From Thiocapsa marina 5811 (GTDB taxonomy: Bacteria; Pseudomonadota; Gammaproteobacteria; Chromatiales; Chromatiaceae), in assembly GCF_000223985.1 (NCBI RefSeq), contig NZ_AFWV01000005.1, positions 1 through 64,000 of the forward strand: DNA of 64,000 nt, given 5' to 3'. Position 1 is the first letter of the stretch. Each line of letters begins with the position of its first letter. The position numbers were made by a program, and so were the translations under genes. The notes under the pieces were generated by a model, which saw only the letters and a program-made list of their open reading frames with translations, searched no databases and had not been told where the DNA came from. Below, in pieces: positions 9,001 to 15,890 of this stretch.

Positions 9001-10307
9001 ACCTGGCGGCGCCCGTCGGCGATGGCCGCCTGCTGCTCGGCGTGCGCCTGATCGCGGGCCTGATCCGCCTCCTGCTGGCCCTGCTGGACGGCCTCGGCGC
9101 GCGACTGGTCCCTCTTGGCCGCGGCGTCTGCGATCTGGCGTCTTGGGCCTTCGAGGCTGGCGTCGAGCAGCGGGGCAAGGTCGCCGTCGGCGATCTGGAA
9201 CACCGAGCCGGGAACCGGCGCACCGGCATAGTCCAGCATCTCCAGGCTGGACTCGGTGCGAATCGACCTGTCCTTCTCCTCGAGCTTGAGCGCGTCGGCA
9301 CGGTCTACACCGATGGGCTGGATGCGCTCCCCGGATCGATCCGACGCAATGTCGCCGGCCAGCGCGTCCCGTGCCCCCGCGGCCTGGCTCGATGCGTTGG
9401 CGCGGGTTGCGTCGGCGCGCGCCGGTGAGGTCTCGCCATCAACCCTGTAGGTCGGCGCCGGGCCGGCATCGGTACTGAGATTGTGGCCGCCTGGCTGCCC
9501 GGGCACCTGGGCTTCCTGCGCGCCAAACTCCGGCCCCGCGGGGTCGGCAGGTTCGAGCAGGTCCCCGACCGCGTTTGGCAACGGATTCTGACCTAGCCTG
9601 GGCCCCTGGTCCGACGCGCCAGGGTCGGCCCCGGGTAGGAACGCCTGGATCTCCGGCGGGCGCGCATTTGACTCCATGCGCTCCGTGCCCATCTGCCCGG
9701 CGAGCGCCGGGCCAATGGCGTCGAATCCGCCGGCGATCTCAGAGGCCGGCTGGCGCATGAAGGCGATCAAGGAAGCCGAGCTGCGCTCGGGAGCCGCACC
9801 CGATGCCTCCTGCTCTCCACCGGCTTGTTCAGCCGGCGCGGAGGCGTCAATCACCGGGAATCGCTGCTCCACGGTGGTGCCTTCAGCTCCGCGGCCAGCG
9901 CCCATCGGCGCAGCCGCGATTGTGCTCAGTCCTTCGTCCGCCACCGGATTCCTGCGCGGTGTCGCGACCCTGGCCACCTCGCCCGAATCGGGCCGGGCGT
10001 TCAACGCGACGTCCAGCTTGCTCAGAGCGGCCACCTTCGCGCTGCGGTTGACGATGGCGTTCAACCGACTCAGAGACCCCATCGCCCGTTGACCGGGGCC
10101 CAACTTGGAATCTGAAGCAACGGCCTCGGGGACCTTCTCTCCGATGGCGGACGAAGATTCCGACTCAGGTCCGATCGCCGGTTCCAGCGCGGGTTCAAGG
10201 AGCGAGGGACCGGTGAAACCATCCAGGTCCCGCTGCCGGTTCGCCGCAGCCGTCGCCCCGCCCGGCGCTGAGCGCTCCCCTTCGGTCTTGGTGGCGAGGG
10301 CTCTCAT
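6015..10307 (-). CDS. Large eCIS-associated cargo/effector with C-terminal HNH-like nuclease
   Basis: 1430 aa. Residues 1-400 are low-complexity, Ala/Pro/Glu-rich; about 400-510 are Gln/Glu/Ala coiled coil ending in a KKKRR-like basic stretch; about 515-1010 form amphipathic and hydrophobic helices (VLDWFKARLNDIFDLAKRAI and similar), typical of large proteins in eCIS loci. The last 100 residues contain EADHIVPFSK (about 1335) followed by DVNASRGNRTFAEW, the spacing and residues of HNH/colicin-type nucleases (DH, N, N). The 3' third is visibly more AT-rich than the rest, suggesting module exchange as in polymorphic toxins. Its start overlaps the upstream gene's stop by 4 nt. Role as delivered DNase is inferred; no immunity gene was identified. 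Confidence 0.75.
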   Translation of the reverse strand: MRALATKTEGERSAPGGATAAANRQRDLDGFTGPSLLEPALEPAIGPESESSSAIGEKVPEAVASDSKLGPGQRAMGSLSRLNAIVNRSAKVAALSKLDVALNARPDSGEVARVATPRRNPVADEGLSTIAAAPMGAGRGAEGTTVEQRFPVIDASAPAEQAGGEQEASGAAPERSSASLIAFMRQPASEIAGGFDAIGPALAGQMGTERMESNARPPEIQAFLPGADPGASDQGPRLGQNPLPNAVGDLLEPADPAGPEFGAQEAQVPGQPGGHNLSTDAGPAPTYRVDGETSPARADATRANASSQAAGARDALAGDIASDRSGERIQPIGVDRADALKLEEKDRSIRTESSLEMLDYAGAPVPGSVFQIADGDLAPLLDASLEGPRRQIADAAAKRDQSRAEAVQQGQQEADQARDQAHAEQQAAIADGRRQVEATKQQGLTESQAELRRFETQADAEHERTRGDIESRIATDQAAADKAIADGEQQARAEQAEAERQAAEAEAEKQRRKTRRKKKGLWGKIVGWVVEISQAVLDWFKARLNDIFDLAKRAIKGILEGAKKLAVGIVRSLRTAVIGMIKGLATVLTTLVSTFLFFLPSLRDRINGAIDNVVSNTVAVVDRIAQTLEDKVSALVDKVGGLLNRVVEVFEIAVMTTLTVTAALLRGDFKGAARALFIAACKTLGIDGEMLLSILADAASALIHIIKKPASFLGNLLKSVKQGFGSFVANFKDRFSQGMGGWLFGNLAQGGAQLPSKLDLKSIFTMITQVLGFTFEFVRGRAVRKVGEHKVGILEQVLTQVKTLVTEGPAAVWNWVKDQAAKLKTLVVETVSDWMVTQLVAKAAMKLATMFTPVGAFIQAIKMMYDTIMFFIEKAKDIMALVKSITASFKQMAQGAVAAAANYIDQSMAKAIPLIIAFLAKLVGLGGLGAKVRRIVTKLREPVTRAIDFVLDKIIGAAKATWKGIKTGVQRLADWWNARETFRDQDGEEHQLYFERAADGGTYRLMLASDPQDMEIFLRETRGERTPAESAEIDACYVPIKRATHEPSKTEDDEARSNIVRPSLAKLRGVLERMRSGKPMLYPSGEEVGVGEQLFAGALLGNFVKDPSYWHLIGQAIVGFTPYGVAADIRDTIEVLNRLFLEKQYSDPYVWLELALVLIGYIPGVGDLIKLGGRAALKSMRRLKYVEALLKYGAEAIQRIVATTARYAVDLVSRAKEFLGRFVSRISQRPQTIEELVWVNTRSKKYHRAGSRHYERIERTQSPASHWEKMPVPAAETRGAEIAGDSVLGSGGFTKADERRLRSRVSKPIRDAMVDVGDGPFFDPLVKGIVAGAPEADHIVPFSKIIRMEGFDKLTPQHQKQVLSYWRNFQAFAPDVNASRGNRTFAEWRGKMKGWEHRGIDEKFLDKMIGLETELDFELRELINAKLRRQ

Positions 10308-11458
10308 TTCTCCTTGTCGGGCAGGTCGATTAAAACTGCGGCGACAAACGGATCGCCGGGCCGATCGCTCTGGGGCTTCGCGGATCGCGGAGAGGGGAAC
10401 CGAATCCTCAATGCGGCGTTGTCGCCGTCGTCGACCAGCGTCAACTCATGCCCCCGCCGCATCCGCTCCGTCAACGGGACCGCGACGCTGGTCTGGAAGA
10501 CCCACGCTCGCTTACCGGTGAACGGGGGCTCACCAGTCGGCTTCTCCTCCGGATCGGAGAATTCGATGACCTTCGTACCGTTCTTTACCTTGTCCTTGAT
10601 GCGAAAGCCGGTGAGGTTCTTGTCGGCATCCTCTGGCGCGACATAGCACTTCAACACCGCCTCCCGCGCCGGGAGCCGCAGGCCGAAACGCCTGCTCGTG
10701 ATTTTGCCCGACGCGTCGATGCATTCGGCTCCTTCCGCGGCGCCGGGGCTGCGCAGAAAGATCTCGATAATCCCCCAATTCGGCTTGGCGAAAGCCCTGT
10801 CGAGATAAAACTCGACGGTTTCCAGGGTGCTGAAATCGTCCTTGCAGAGCATCAGTTGGTAGGCGCCGGGCGACAGACCCGAGAGATCCATCGTGACCTC
10901 CCGGTAAGGTTCACCGGGCGCATCGGCTTCCGCCTCCGCTTCCTCGCAGGTCGCACCAAGCGGACCTACTCGCCACTTCGTCGCAGTTTGCTCGTCCTCG
11001 AATTCGTGTCGAAAGGCCGGGCGCTTTAAAGGCAGAGACCGACCGAGCGCACCCGTCTCATGCAATAGCAGAAATTCACCCCCATCACGCAACTGGCGAT
11101 TGTCGAACAGCCGAAGCTGTTGCGAACGATCATGCGTGCGTTGGGGCACCTTCGTGAAGGCATCGAAAGATGGTTCCCGATTGACCACAATGAAGCTGAA
11201 CGGCCGTACTCCATCGAAAGCCCCCAGGAGGGCCTCACCCCGCGTGGAACCGTTGTAGGTAATCGACCCGGGGTCCGCCCTCCTGAAATCGAAATACACC
11301 GCGCCGCCCTCGGCAGTGGGACGGAAAATGCAGCCAAAGCGCTGCAGCAACGCATCACACTCGGGCGTCGGGCGCATCTCGATCGCACGACAGGGGCCAT
11401 CGCCGTAGAAATCATGGCGGCATTCGATGCTGAACAGGTGCTCGAACCAGAAATCCAT
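10304..11458 (-). CDS. Unknown eCIS-cluster protein coupled to the cargo gene
   Basis: 384 aa, no signal peptide or membrane helix. N-terminal half contains FWFEHLFSIECRHDFYGDG and a Cys/His-containing region; the C-terminal half is rich in beta-strand-like segments (YQLMLCKDDFSTLETVEFYL). Family not firmly recognised. The ATG of the 1430-aa cargo overlaps this stop by 4 nt, and it lies 12 bases after the Pvc16-like gene, so it is part of the same operon. Tight coupling to the cargo suggests a cargo adaptor, chaperone or loading factor, but this is context only. Confidence 0.7.
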   Translation of the reverse strand: MDFWFEHLFSIECRHDFYGDGPCRAIEMRPTPECDALLQRFGCIFRPTAEGGAVYFDFRRADPGSITYNGSTRGEALLGAFDGVRPFSFIVVNREPSFDAFTKVPQRTHDRSQQLRLFDNRQLRDGGEFLLLHETGALGRSLPLKRPAFRHEFEDEQTATKWRVGPLGATCEEAEAEADAPGEPYREVTMDLSGLSPGAYQLMLCKDDFSTLETVEFYLDRAFAKPNWGIIEIFLRSPGAAEGAECIDASGKITSRRFGLRLPAREAVLKCYVAPEDADKNLTGFRIKDKVKNGTKVIEFSDPEEKPTGEPPFTGKRAWVFQTSVAVPLTERMRRGHELTLVDDGDNAALRIRFPSPRSAKPQSDRPGDPFVAAVLIDLPDKEK

Positions 11459-11470
11459 GGTGCCTCCCCG

Positions 11471-12040
11471 CTATAACTGGGTATCGATGCCGCGGATCGG
11501 TGAAACCGAATCCGCCGAGTCCCGACGCGTCAACAAGACCAGTCGCAGATTGAACAGCACCGACGGGATGTAGCGATTTCCGAAAATTCCCCAGAGATTG
11601 TTCAATTGCTGAAAATCCAGGTCCACCAGATCCACTGCAATTCTCTGGACTTCATCGGGGAGCTTGCTTGCATTCTCCGAGGTAAAGAACGAGCAGGCTT
11701 GGAGGAATGTCAGCGTCTCACTGAGATGCTTGAGGGCTTCGGGATAATGCTTGCTCGTTGCCGATATCAGCAGGGATAGATTCAAGGGCAACGTCTTCTC
11801 GGTCAGCATGCTCTGATTGCCGTCCGGCCGGTACGAGGCCAGTGGTGGGGCGACCGCGGCCACCCGCTCGACCTTTGCCAAGGTCAGAACGATCTTGTCG
11901 TCTATGTTCGCGGCAGGCGTGCCATCGCGATCGACAAGGTTCGAGAGTACCGCGATGCTCTCGCTGACCTCGAAGCGGGACATCAAGTGCTCGTCGATCT
12001 CGCTTCGCAGAAATTCAAGTACCTTGAAGATCACTCGCAC
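11471..12040 (-). CDS. Pvc16-like (DUF4255) tube/sheath terminator
   Basis: 189 aa. Begins with IFKVLEFLRSEIDEHLMSRF, then a segment on NIDDKIVLTLAKVERV and the conserved LPLNLSLLISA, matching the N-terminal domain of Afp16/Pvc16 proteins (DUF4255). In Afp, this protein caps the inner tube and sets particle length. Length is typical of the short members of the family. It follows the AAA ATPase gene, the same order as afp15-afp16. Confidence 0.88.
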   Translation of the reverse strand: MRVIFKVLEFLRSEIDEHLMSRFEVSESIAVLSNLVDRDGTPAANIDDKIVLTLAKVERVAAVAPPLASYRPDGNQSMLTEKTLPLNLSLLISATSKHYPEALKHLSETLTFLQACSFFTSENASKLPDEVQRIAVDLVDLDFQQLNNLWGIFGNRYIPSVLFNLRLVLLTRRDSADSVSPIRGIDTQL

Positions 12041-12122
12041 CCCCTGGATTCTCGATCAGTCCGGCAATCGATCTGCTGCACGCGGCGGAACGACAAACCG
12101 ATGCTACCCTGCTTTGTTGTCC

Positions 12123-13463
12123 TCATGGCGTCCGCCCGTCCTTTGCGTACTCTCGTCGGATTCCCTCCTTGATATCCTTCAGTCGCAACGACTTACCCCC
12201 CTGCTTCACGGTCATCAACGAAGCATGGCCCAAGACGTTGCAGATCGCCCCGCCGGTCATTTCATATCGCTCCGCCAGATCCTCCATCACTACATCAGAA
12301 TCCAGCACCAACGGCGGCGCAAACAAGGATTGCCACAAGCGCAGGCGTTCCTCGGCCTCCGGCACCGGAAAATGGATCACCGACTGGAATCGGCGCGAGA
12401 ACGCCGAGTCCATGTTTCCCCGAAGGTTGCTCGACAGAAGCACGACCCCCGGAAAGTCTTCGATGCGCTGAAGCAGGTAGGAAACCTCCTGGTTCGCGTA
12501 TCGGTCATGGGCGCTGCTGGTCTGTGTGCGCTGACCGAAAAGTGCATCGGCCTCGTCGAAGAAGAGGATCCAGTCATGATGCTCCGCTTGAGTAAAGATG
12601 TTCGCCAGATTCTTTTCGGTCTCGCCAATCCATTTCGAGATGACCAGCGAGAGGTCAATGCGGTAGAGAGGGAGACCGGTGGCCTTGCCCAAGAGCGCGG
12701 CGGTCATGGTCTTACCGGTACCCGGGGGACCGTAAAACAGCACCCGGAACCCCGGATTGAGGCGCCGATGCAACTGCCATTCGCCGAACAAGGTCTGCCG
12801 GTGGTCGATCCATGCCTTGATCGCCAGCACGTCGTTCAGCACCCGTGAAGGCAACACCAGGTCATCCCACTCCTTCAGCGACTCCAAGGGTTTCGCCGGG
12901 AAATGACTGTTGAAAACGGGTCGATAAGGCGCATTGATCGTCAAGCGGGTGAATTGTTCTCTGCGAATCCGAATGGGCGTATCGAATAGGCTCGGATAGG
13001 CAGCGGCATCCGTGGTATCCAGGACGCCATGCGCCATCAACGGATGCTCCGGCTGCAGCAATTGCAGTAGGCTCAATCGTCGCCGTAGATCGTCGCCGGC
13101 GACCATGAACGCCGCCGTTTCCAGCGTCGGCCAAAACCCGCCGTGGGGTTCCAGTACCGTCCCCCCGAACTGGGTGAAGCCGCGCTCGATCTGCCGATTC
13201 TTGGTCCAAAAGGGATCGAGCAAATGTGGACGCAGGTGCGGTGCGAGGGCGAGCGCGAGGACGACGCGCTCGGAGAACGAAGCATCCAACATCCCAATGA
13301 ATCGACCTAGCGCGCTGTCGTCCAGTTGCGGGGGGGAAATCTCGGTGATCTCAGACACCGTTTGTTGGTCGTCGAAGTACCGGCCGATCGACGCGTCGAT
13401 CACACGGGAGAGCCAATCAAGCTCCGCCTCGATCATGGCCACGCTGTCGTCAACGGTCTTCAT
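12123..13463 (-). CDS. AAA+ ATPase, Pvc15-like
   Basis: 446 aa from the chosen start. Walker A (FYGPPGTGKTMTAALLG), Walker B (WILFFDEADALFG), sensor-1 region (VVLLSSNLRGNMDSAF) and an arginine finger (SRRFQSVIHF) lie in the C-terminal 250 residues; the N-terminal 200 residues are a family-specific helical domain. ATG at 13463 overlaps the TGA of the tape-measure gene as ATGA, so that start is preferred over an ATG 60 nt upstream. Pvc15/Afp15 ATPases are conserved in eCIS loci and are thought to act in assembly or cargo loading. Confidence 0.92.
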   Translation of the reverse strand: MKTVDDSVAMIEAELDWLSRVIDASIGRYFDDQQTVSEITEISPPQLDDSALGRFIGMLDASFSERVVLALALAPHLRPHLLDPFWTKNRQIERGFTQFGGTVLEPHGGFWPTLETAAFMVAGDDLRRRLSLLQLLQPEHPLMAHGVLDTTDAAAYPSLFDTPIRIRREQFTRLTINAPYRPVFNSHFPAKPLESLKEWDDLVLPSRVLNDVLAIKAWIDHRQTLFGEWQLHRRLNPGFRVLFYGPPGTGKTMTAALLGKATGLPLYRIDLSLVISKWIGETEKNLANIFTQAEHHDWILFFDEADALFGQRTQTSSAHDRYANQEVSYLLQRIEDFPGVVLLSSNLRGNMDSAFSRRFQSVIHFPVPEAEERLRLWQSLFAPPLVLDSDVVMEDLAERYEMTGGAICNVLGHASLMTVKQGGKSLRLKDIKEGIRREYAKDGRTP

Positions 13464-15826
13464 CGCCAACTGGTGTAAAGCGTCTGTTGCATCCACGGTA
13501 GCCGAATCACCGAGACCGACCATGGGCAGCGGTCCAACAGGATGTCGAGGGTCTTGCGGCTGACCGCCAGCGACCAGTCTTGATCGTCGCGCCGGCTCAG
13601 TCGGCCCGGTCTTCGCAGAAAAGCCTCCCTGAGACCGTCCTCGGAGGTGTTCTTCAGCGCCTTCCAGTTGCCCACGACCCCGACACCCAGGAGTTCCCGA
13701 CTCAGCTCGATCTCCTCCGACCTCAGAGTGATTCCCTCAAGCACCGGAAACCTCGGCTGCAGACCGCATAGGATCTTGTTGAGCAGCAGGTCGGGCTCGC
13801 GACTGTGACTGTTGGCGTCTACGAGGTATTGGAGGAGATGCACCCCACGGCACGCATGCTCGGGTGTCTTGAATCGGTCTCCGTCGAGCAGTTCCAGCGC
13901 CCCGAAGAAGCGCGGCAGGAATGGATGCAGCAGCACCTGACCGGCGTTCTGAACGAACCAGTGCTCTTCCGTGTCATTGCCGGCCTCGGGGACCTGGTGG
14001 GCGGCCGACTGACTGGTCCCAGGGCGCGTCGCCGCCAGTGGCCTGGCGGCCCTAATTCTGGTTTGCACCTCGACGATGAGCGCCTTCAGGTCGCTGTCCC
14101 GGGCGACTACATCCAGGTCCAGGAGCTGCGCCAGCAAATCGTTGGACTGGGCGCGGTCCAGGTCCGCCGTCGCGGCGATACGAGCAAGCACGTCGACCGC
14201 CAGCGACATCTTTCCGCTGAGGTCGGTCGCGGTCCCACGCTGTGTTGCGGCGAACCGGCTCAGCAACTCGTAGGCGTCGCGGTAGGGAGGAACGACCTCC
14301 CCCGAATAGAGATAACGGCGTATCGCCGTCAGCAGCGCTGCCCTGGTCGTCGTCCCTGCCAACCCCCGTGCTTCCACAACCGGGGCTGACGCCGTAGAGT
14401 CCGCAGTCTCCTCCTGTTGCGTCTCCTCCCCTTGGTCGACCAGCGCGTGCAGAAGCTCGGCCAGAACCGAGAAACGCGCCTCGGTCTCGGCCCAACGAGT
14501 TGCGTGGGCCGCCAGGAGCCGAGCGAGTGCGGCCTCGGTGACTCCGAGTCGTAGAGCCAGTGACGCCACTGCGAGCTCCAGCAACAGCCTGGCATCGACG
14601 CCCCCACGCGGGGCCAGGAGCTGCAGGAGCACCACCTGCAGCGCCAACTTCGCAGCCCCGACGCCCAGCATCCCGCGCTCCTCCAAGCGTCGAACCGCGA
14701 GCAGCAAGCTGATCAACAGACCTGCGTAGGATGGCTCCAGGGCGGTGACGAGACGCTCGGCCAAGGCCCCATCGAGATACCTCGACAAACGTCCGATGGT
14801 CCAGGGCCGATGCCGCAACTGGCGCAACAACGCAAGCAGAAAGGCGCGACGCCCTTCGAGCAAGGCCCCGAACCATTGATCGAACTGGTTCAAGACCAGG
14901 CTCAGATGACTTTGGGATATCCGGCCCTCGACGAGTATCAGGCGAAGCGCGTCGAGGTCGTCGACAGGAATCTCGCGGCCGGGGGAGCCCCTGTCGTCCG
15001 AGCCCGATGACTGCGAAGGCGCCGGCTTGGACCTGACAGCCTCGCGCAATGCATTCGTCGCCAGTCCGATCCGGTCGGCGAATCGGGCAAACACGGCCTG
15101 CCCAGGCTCTCCCGTCGCGACCAGGCCGGGTCCGGAGAGGACGACGCCGAACGCCGCGGACCAAAGTTCGCGTTCGACGGTGGCGGCAGGAAGCCCGATC
15201 AATCCCTGGGATCTCTGCAGCGCCACGAGGCTGTCAACAGCGTCTATGATGGCCTCGCCGCGATCCCGGCCAAGGAGACCCAACAGTTCCCTCAGGCGCG
15301 CCTCGGAGCATGCGGCCGTCAGCCGGGGGACCAATACCGGCTCTTTCGACCAGCGCTTCAAGGCCTCCAGCAACTCTTTGGGAGCCGAATGGATCAGTAG
15401 TTCGAGCAAGGCGTCGGTATCCTTGATGCCGCTCTCCAGGGACCAGGGCCGCGCACCGTCAATGAGCAGACAACGCAATTGGGATAACCGAGCCGACACA
15501 TCGGATGCCGCCTCGCCTGCACTTTCCCCCGCTGCGACATTGGACGCCTGGGTCAGCTGTTGACGGATCGCGCCTTGCAGATGGTCGTCCAGTGCCGCGG
15601 CGAGCCGGGCCTCCAAAGCCCCCAGGGATATCGCGCCGAGATCCAGCACGAGGGTGTGCGCTTTGACACGACGGTCCCCGGGTGAGACGGCGTCCAGTAT
15701 GGGGCTCAGTCGCTGTTCGAACCACCGGGCATCAAATCGATTCAGAAGCTCATCCAGATCGAAATCATTTGCCTGCCTTGGCACGGTGAGATCCAGCCGG
15801 AGCGCTCGAATCACGTGAGCAGCCAC
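13460..15826 (-). CDS. Contractile injection system tape measure protein (Pvc14-like)
   Basis: About 788 aa. The N-terminal region (VIRALRLDLTVPRQ, then FEQRLSPILDAV and HTLVLDLGAIS) and the C-terminal block (NAGQVLLHPFLPRFFGALEL, about 600-620, then RLPWMQQTLYTSW at the end) match the eCIS tape-measure family. It sets sheath and tube length and probably fills the tube lumen. The start is uncertain: the frame stays open far upstream into the preceding gene, but family similarity begins at the GTG codons near 15826/15814, so a GTG start is proposed. Stop overlaps the ATPase start (ATGA). Confidence 0.85.
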   Translation of the reverse strand: MAAHVIRALRLDLTVPRQANDFDLDELLNRFDARWFEQRLSPILDAVSPGDRRVKAHTLVLDLGAISLGALEARLAAALDDHLQGAIRQQLTQASNVAAGESAGEAASDVSARLSQLRCLLIDGARPWSLESGIKDTDALLELLIHSAPKELLEALKRWSKEPVLVPRLTAACSEARLRELLGLLGRDRGEAIIDAVDSLVALQRSQGLIGLPAATVERELWSAAFGVVLSGPGLVATGEPGQAVFARFADRIGLATNALREAVRSKPAPSQSSGSDDRGSPGREIPVDDLDALRLILVEGRISQSHLSLVLNQFDQWFGALLEGRRAFLLALLRQLRHRPWTIGRLSRYLDGALAERLVTALEPSYAGLLISLLLAVRRLEERGMLGVGAAKLALQVVLLQLLAPRGGVDARLLLELAVASLALRLGVTEAALARLLAAHATRWAETEARFSVLAELLHALVDQGEETQQEETADSTASAPVVEARGLAGTTTRAALLTAIRRYLYSGEVVPPYRDAYELLSRFAATQRGTATDLSGKMSLAVDVLARIAATADLDRAQSNDLLAQLLDLDVVARDSDLKALIVEVQTRIRAARPLAATRPGTSQSAAHQVPEAGNDTEEHWFVQNAGQVLLHPFLPRFFGALELLDGDRFKTPEHACRGVHLLQYLVDANSHSREPDLLLNKILCGLQPRFPVLEGITLRSEEIELSRELLGVGVVGNWKALKNTSEDGLREAFLRRPGRLSRRDDQDWSLAVSRKTLDILLDRCPWSVSVIRLPWMQQTLYTSWR

Positions 15827-15890
15827 GACCGTTAACCCCGCAACGTCCGGTCTGTCGCGCGCAACGACTCGGCTTGGACCTCGGGCCAAC

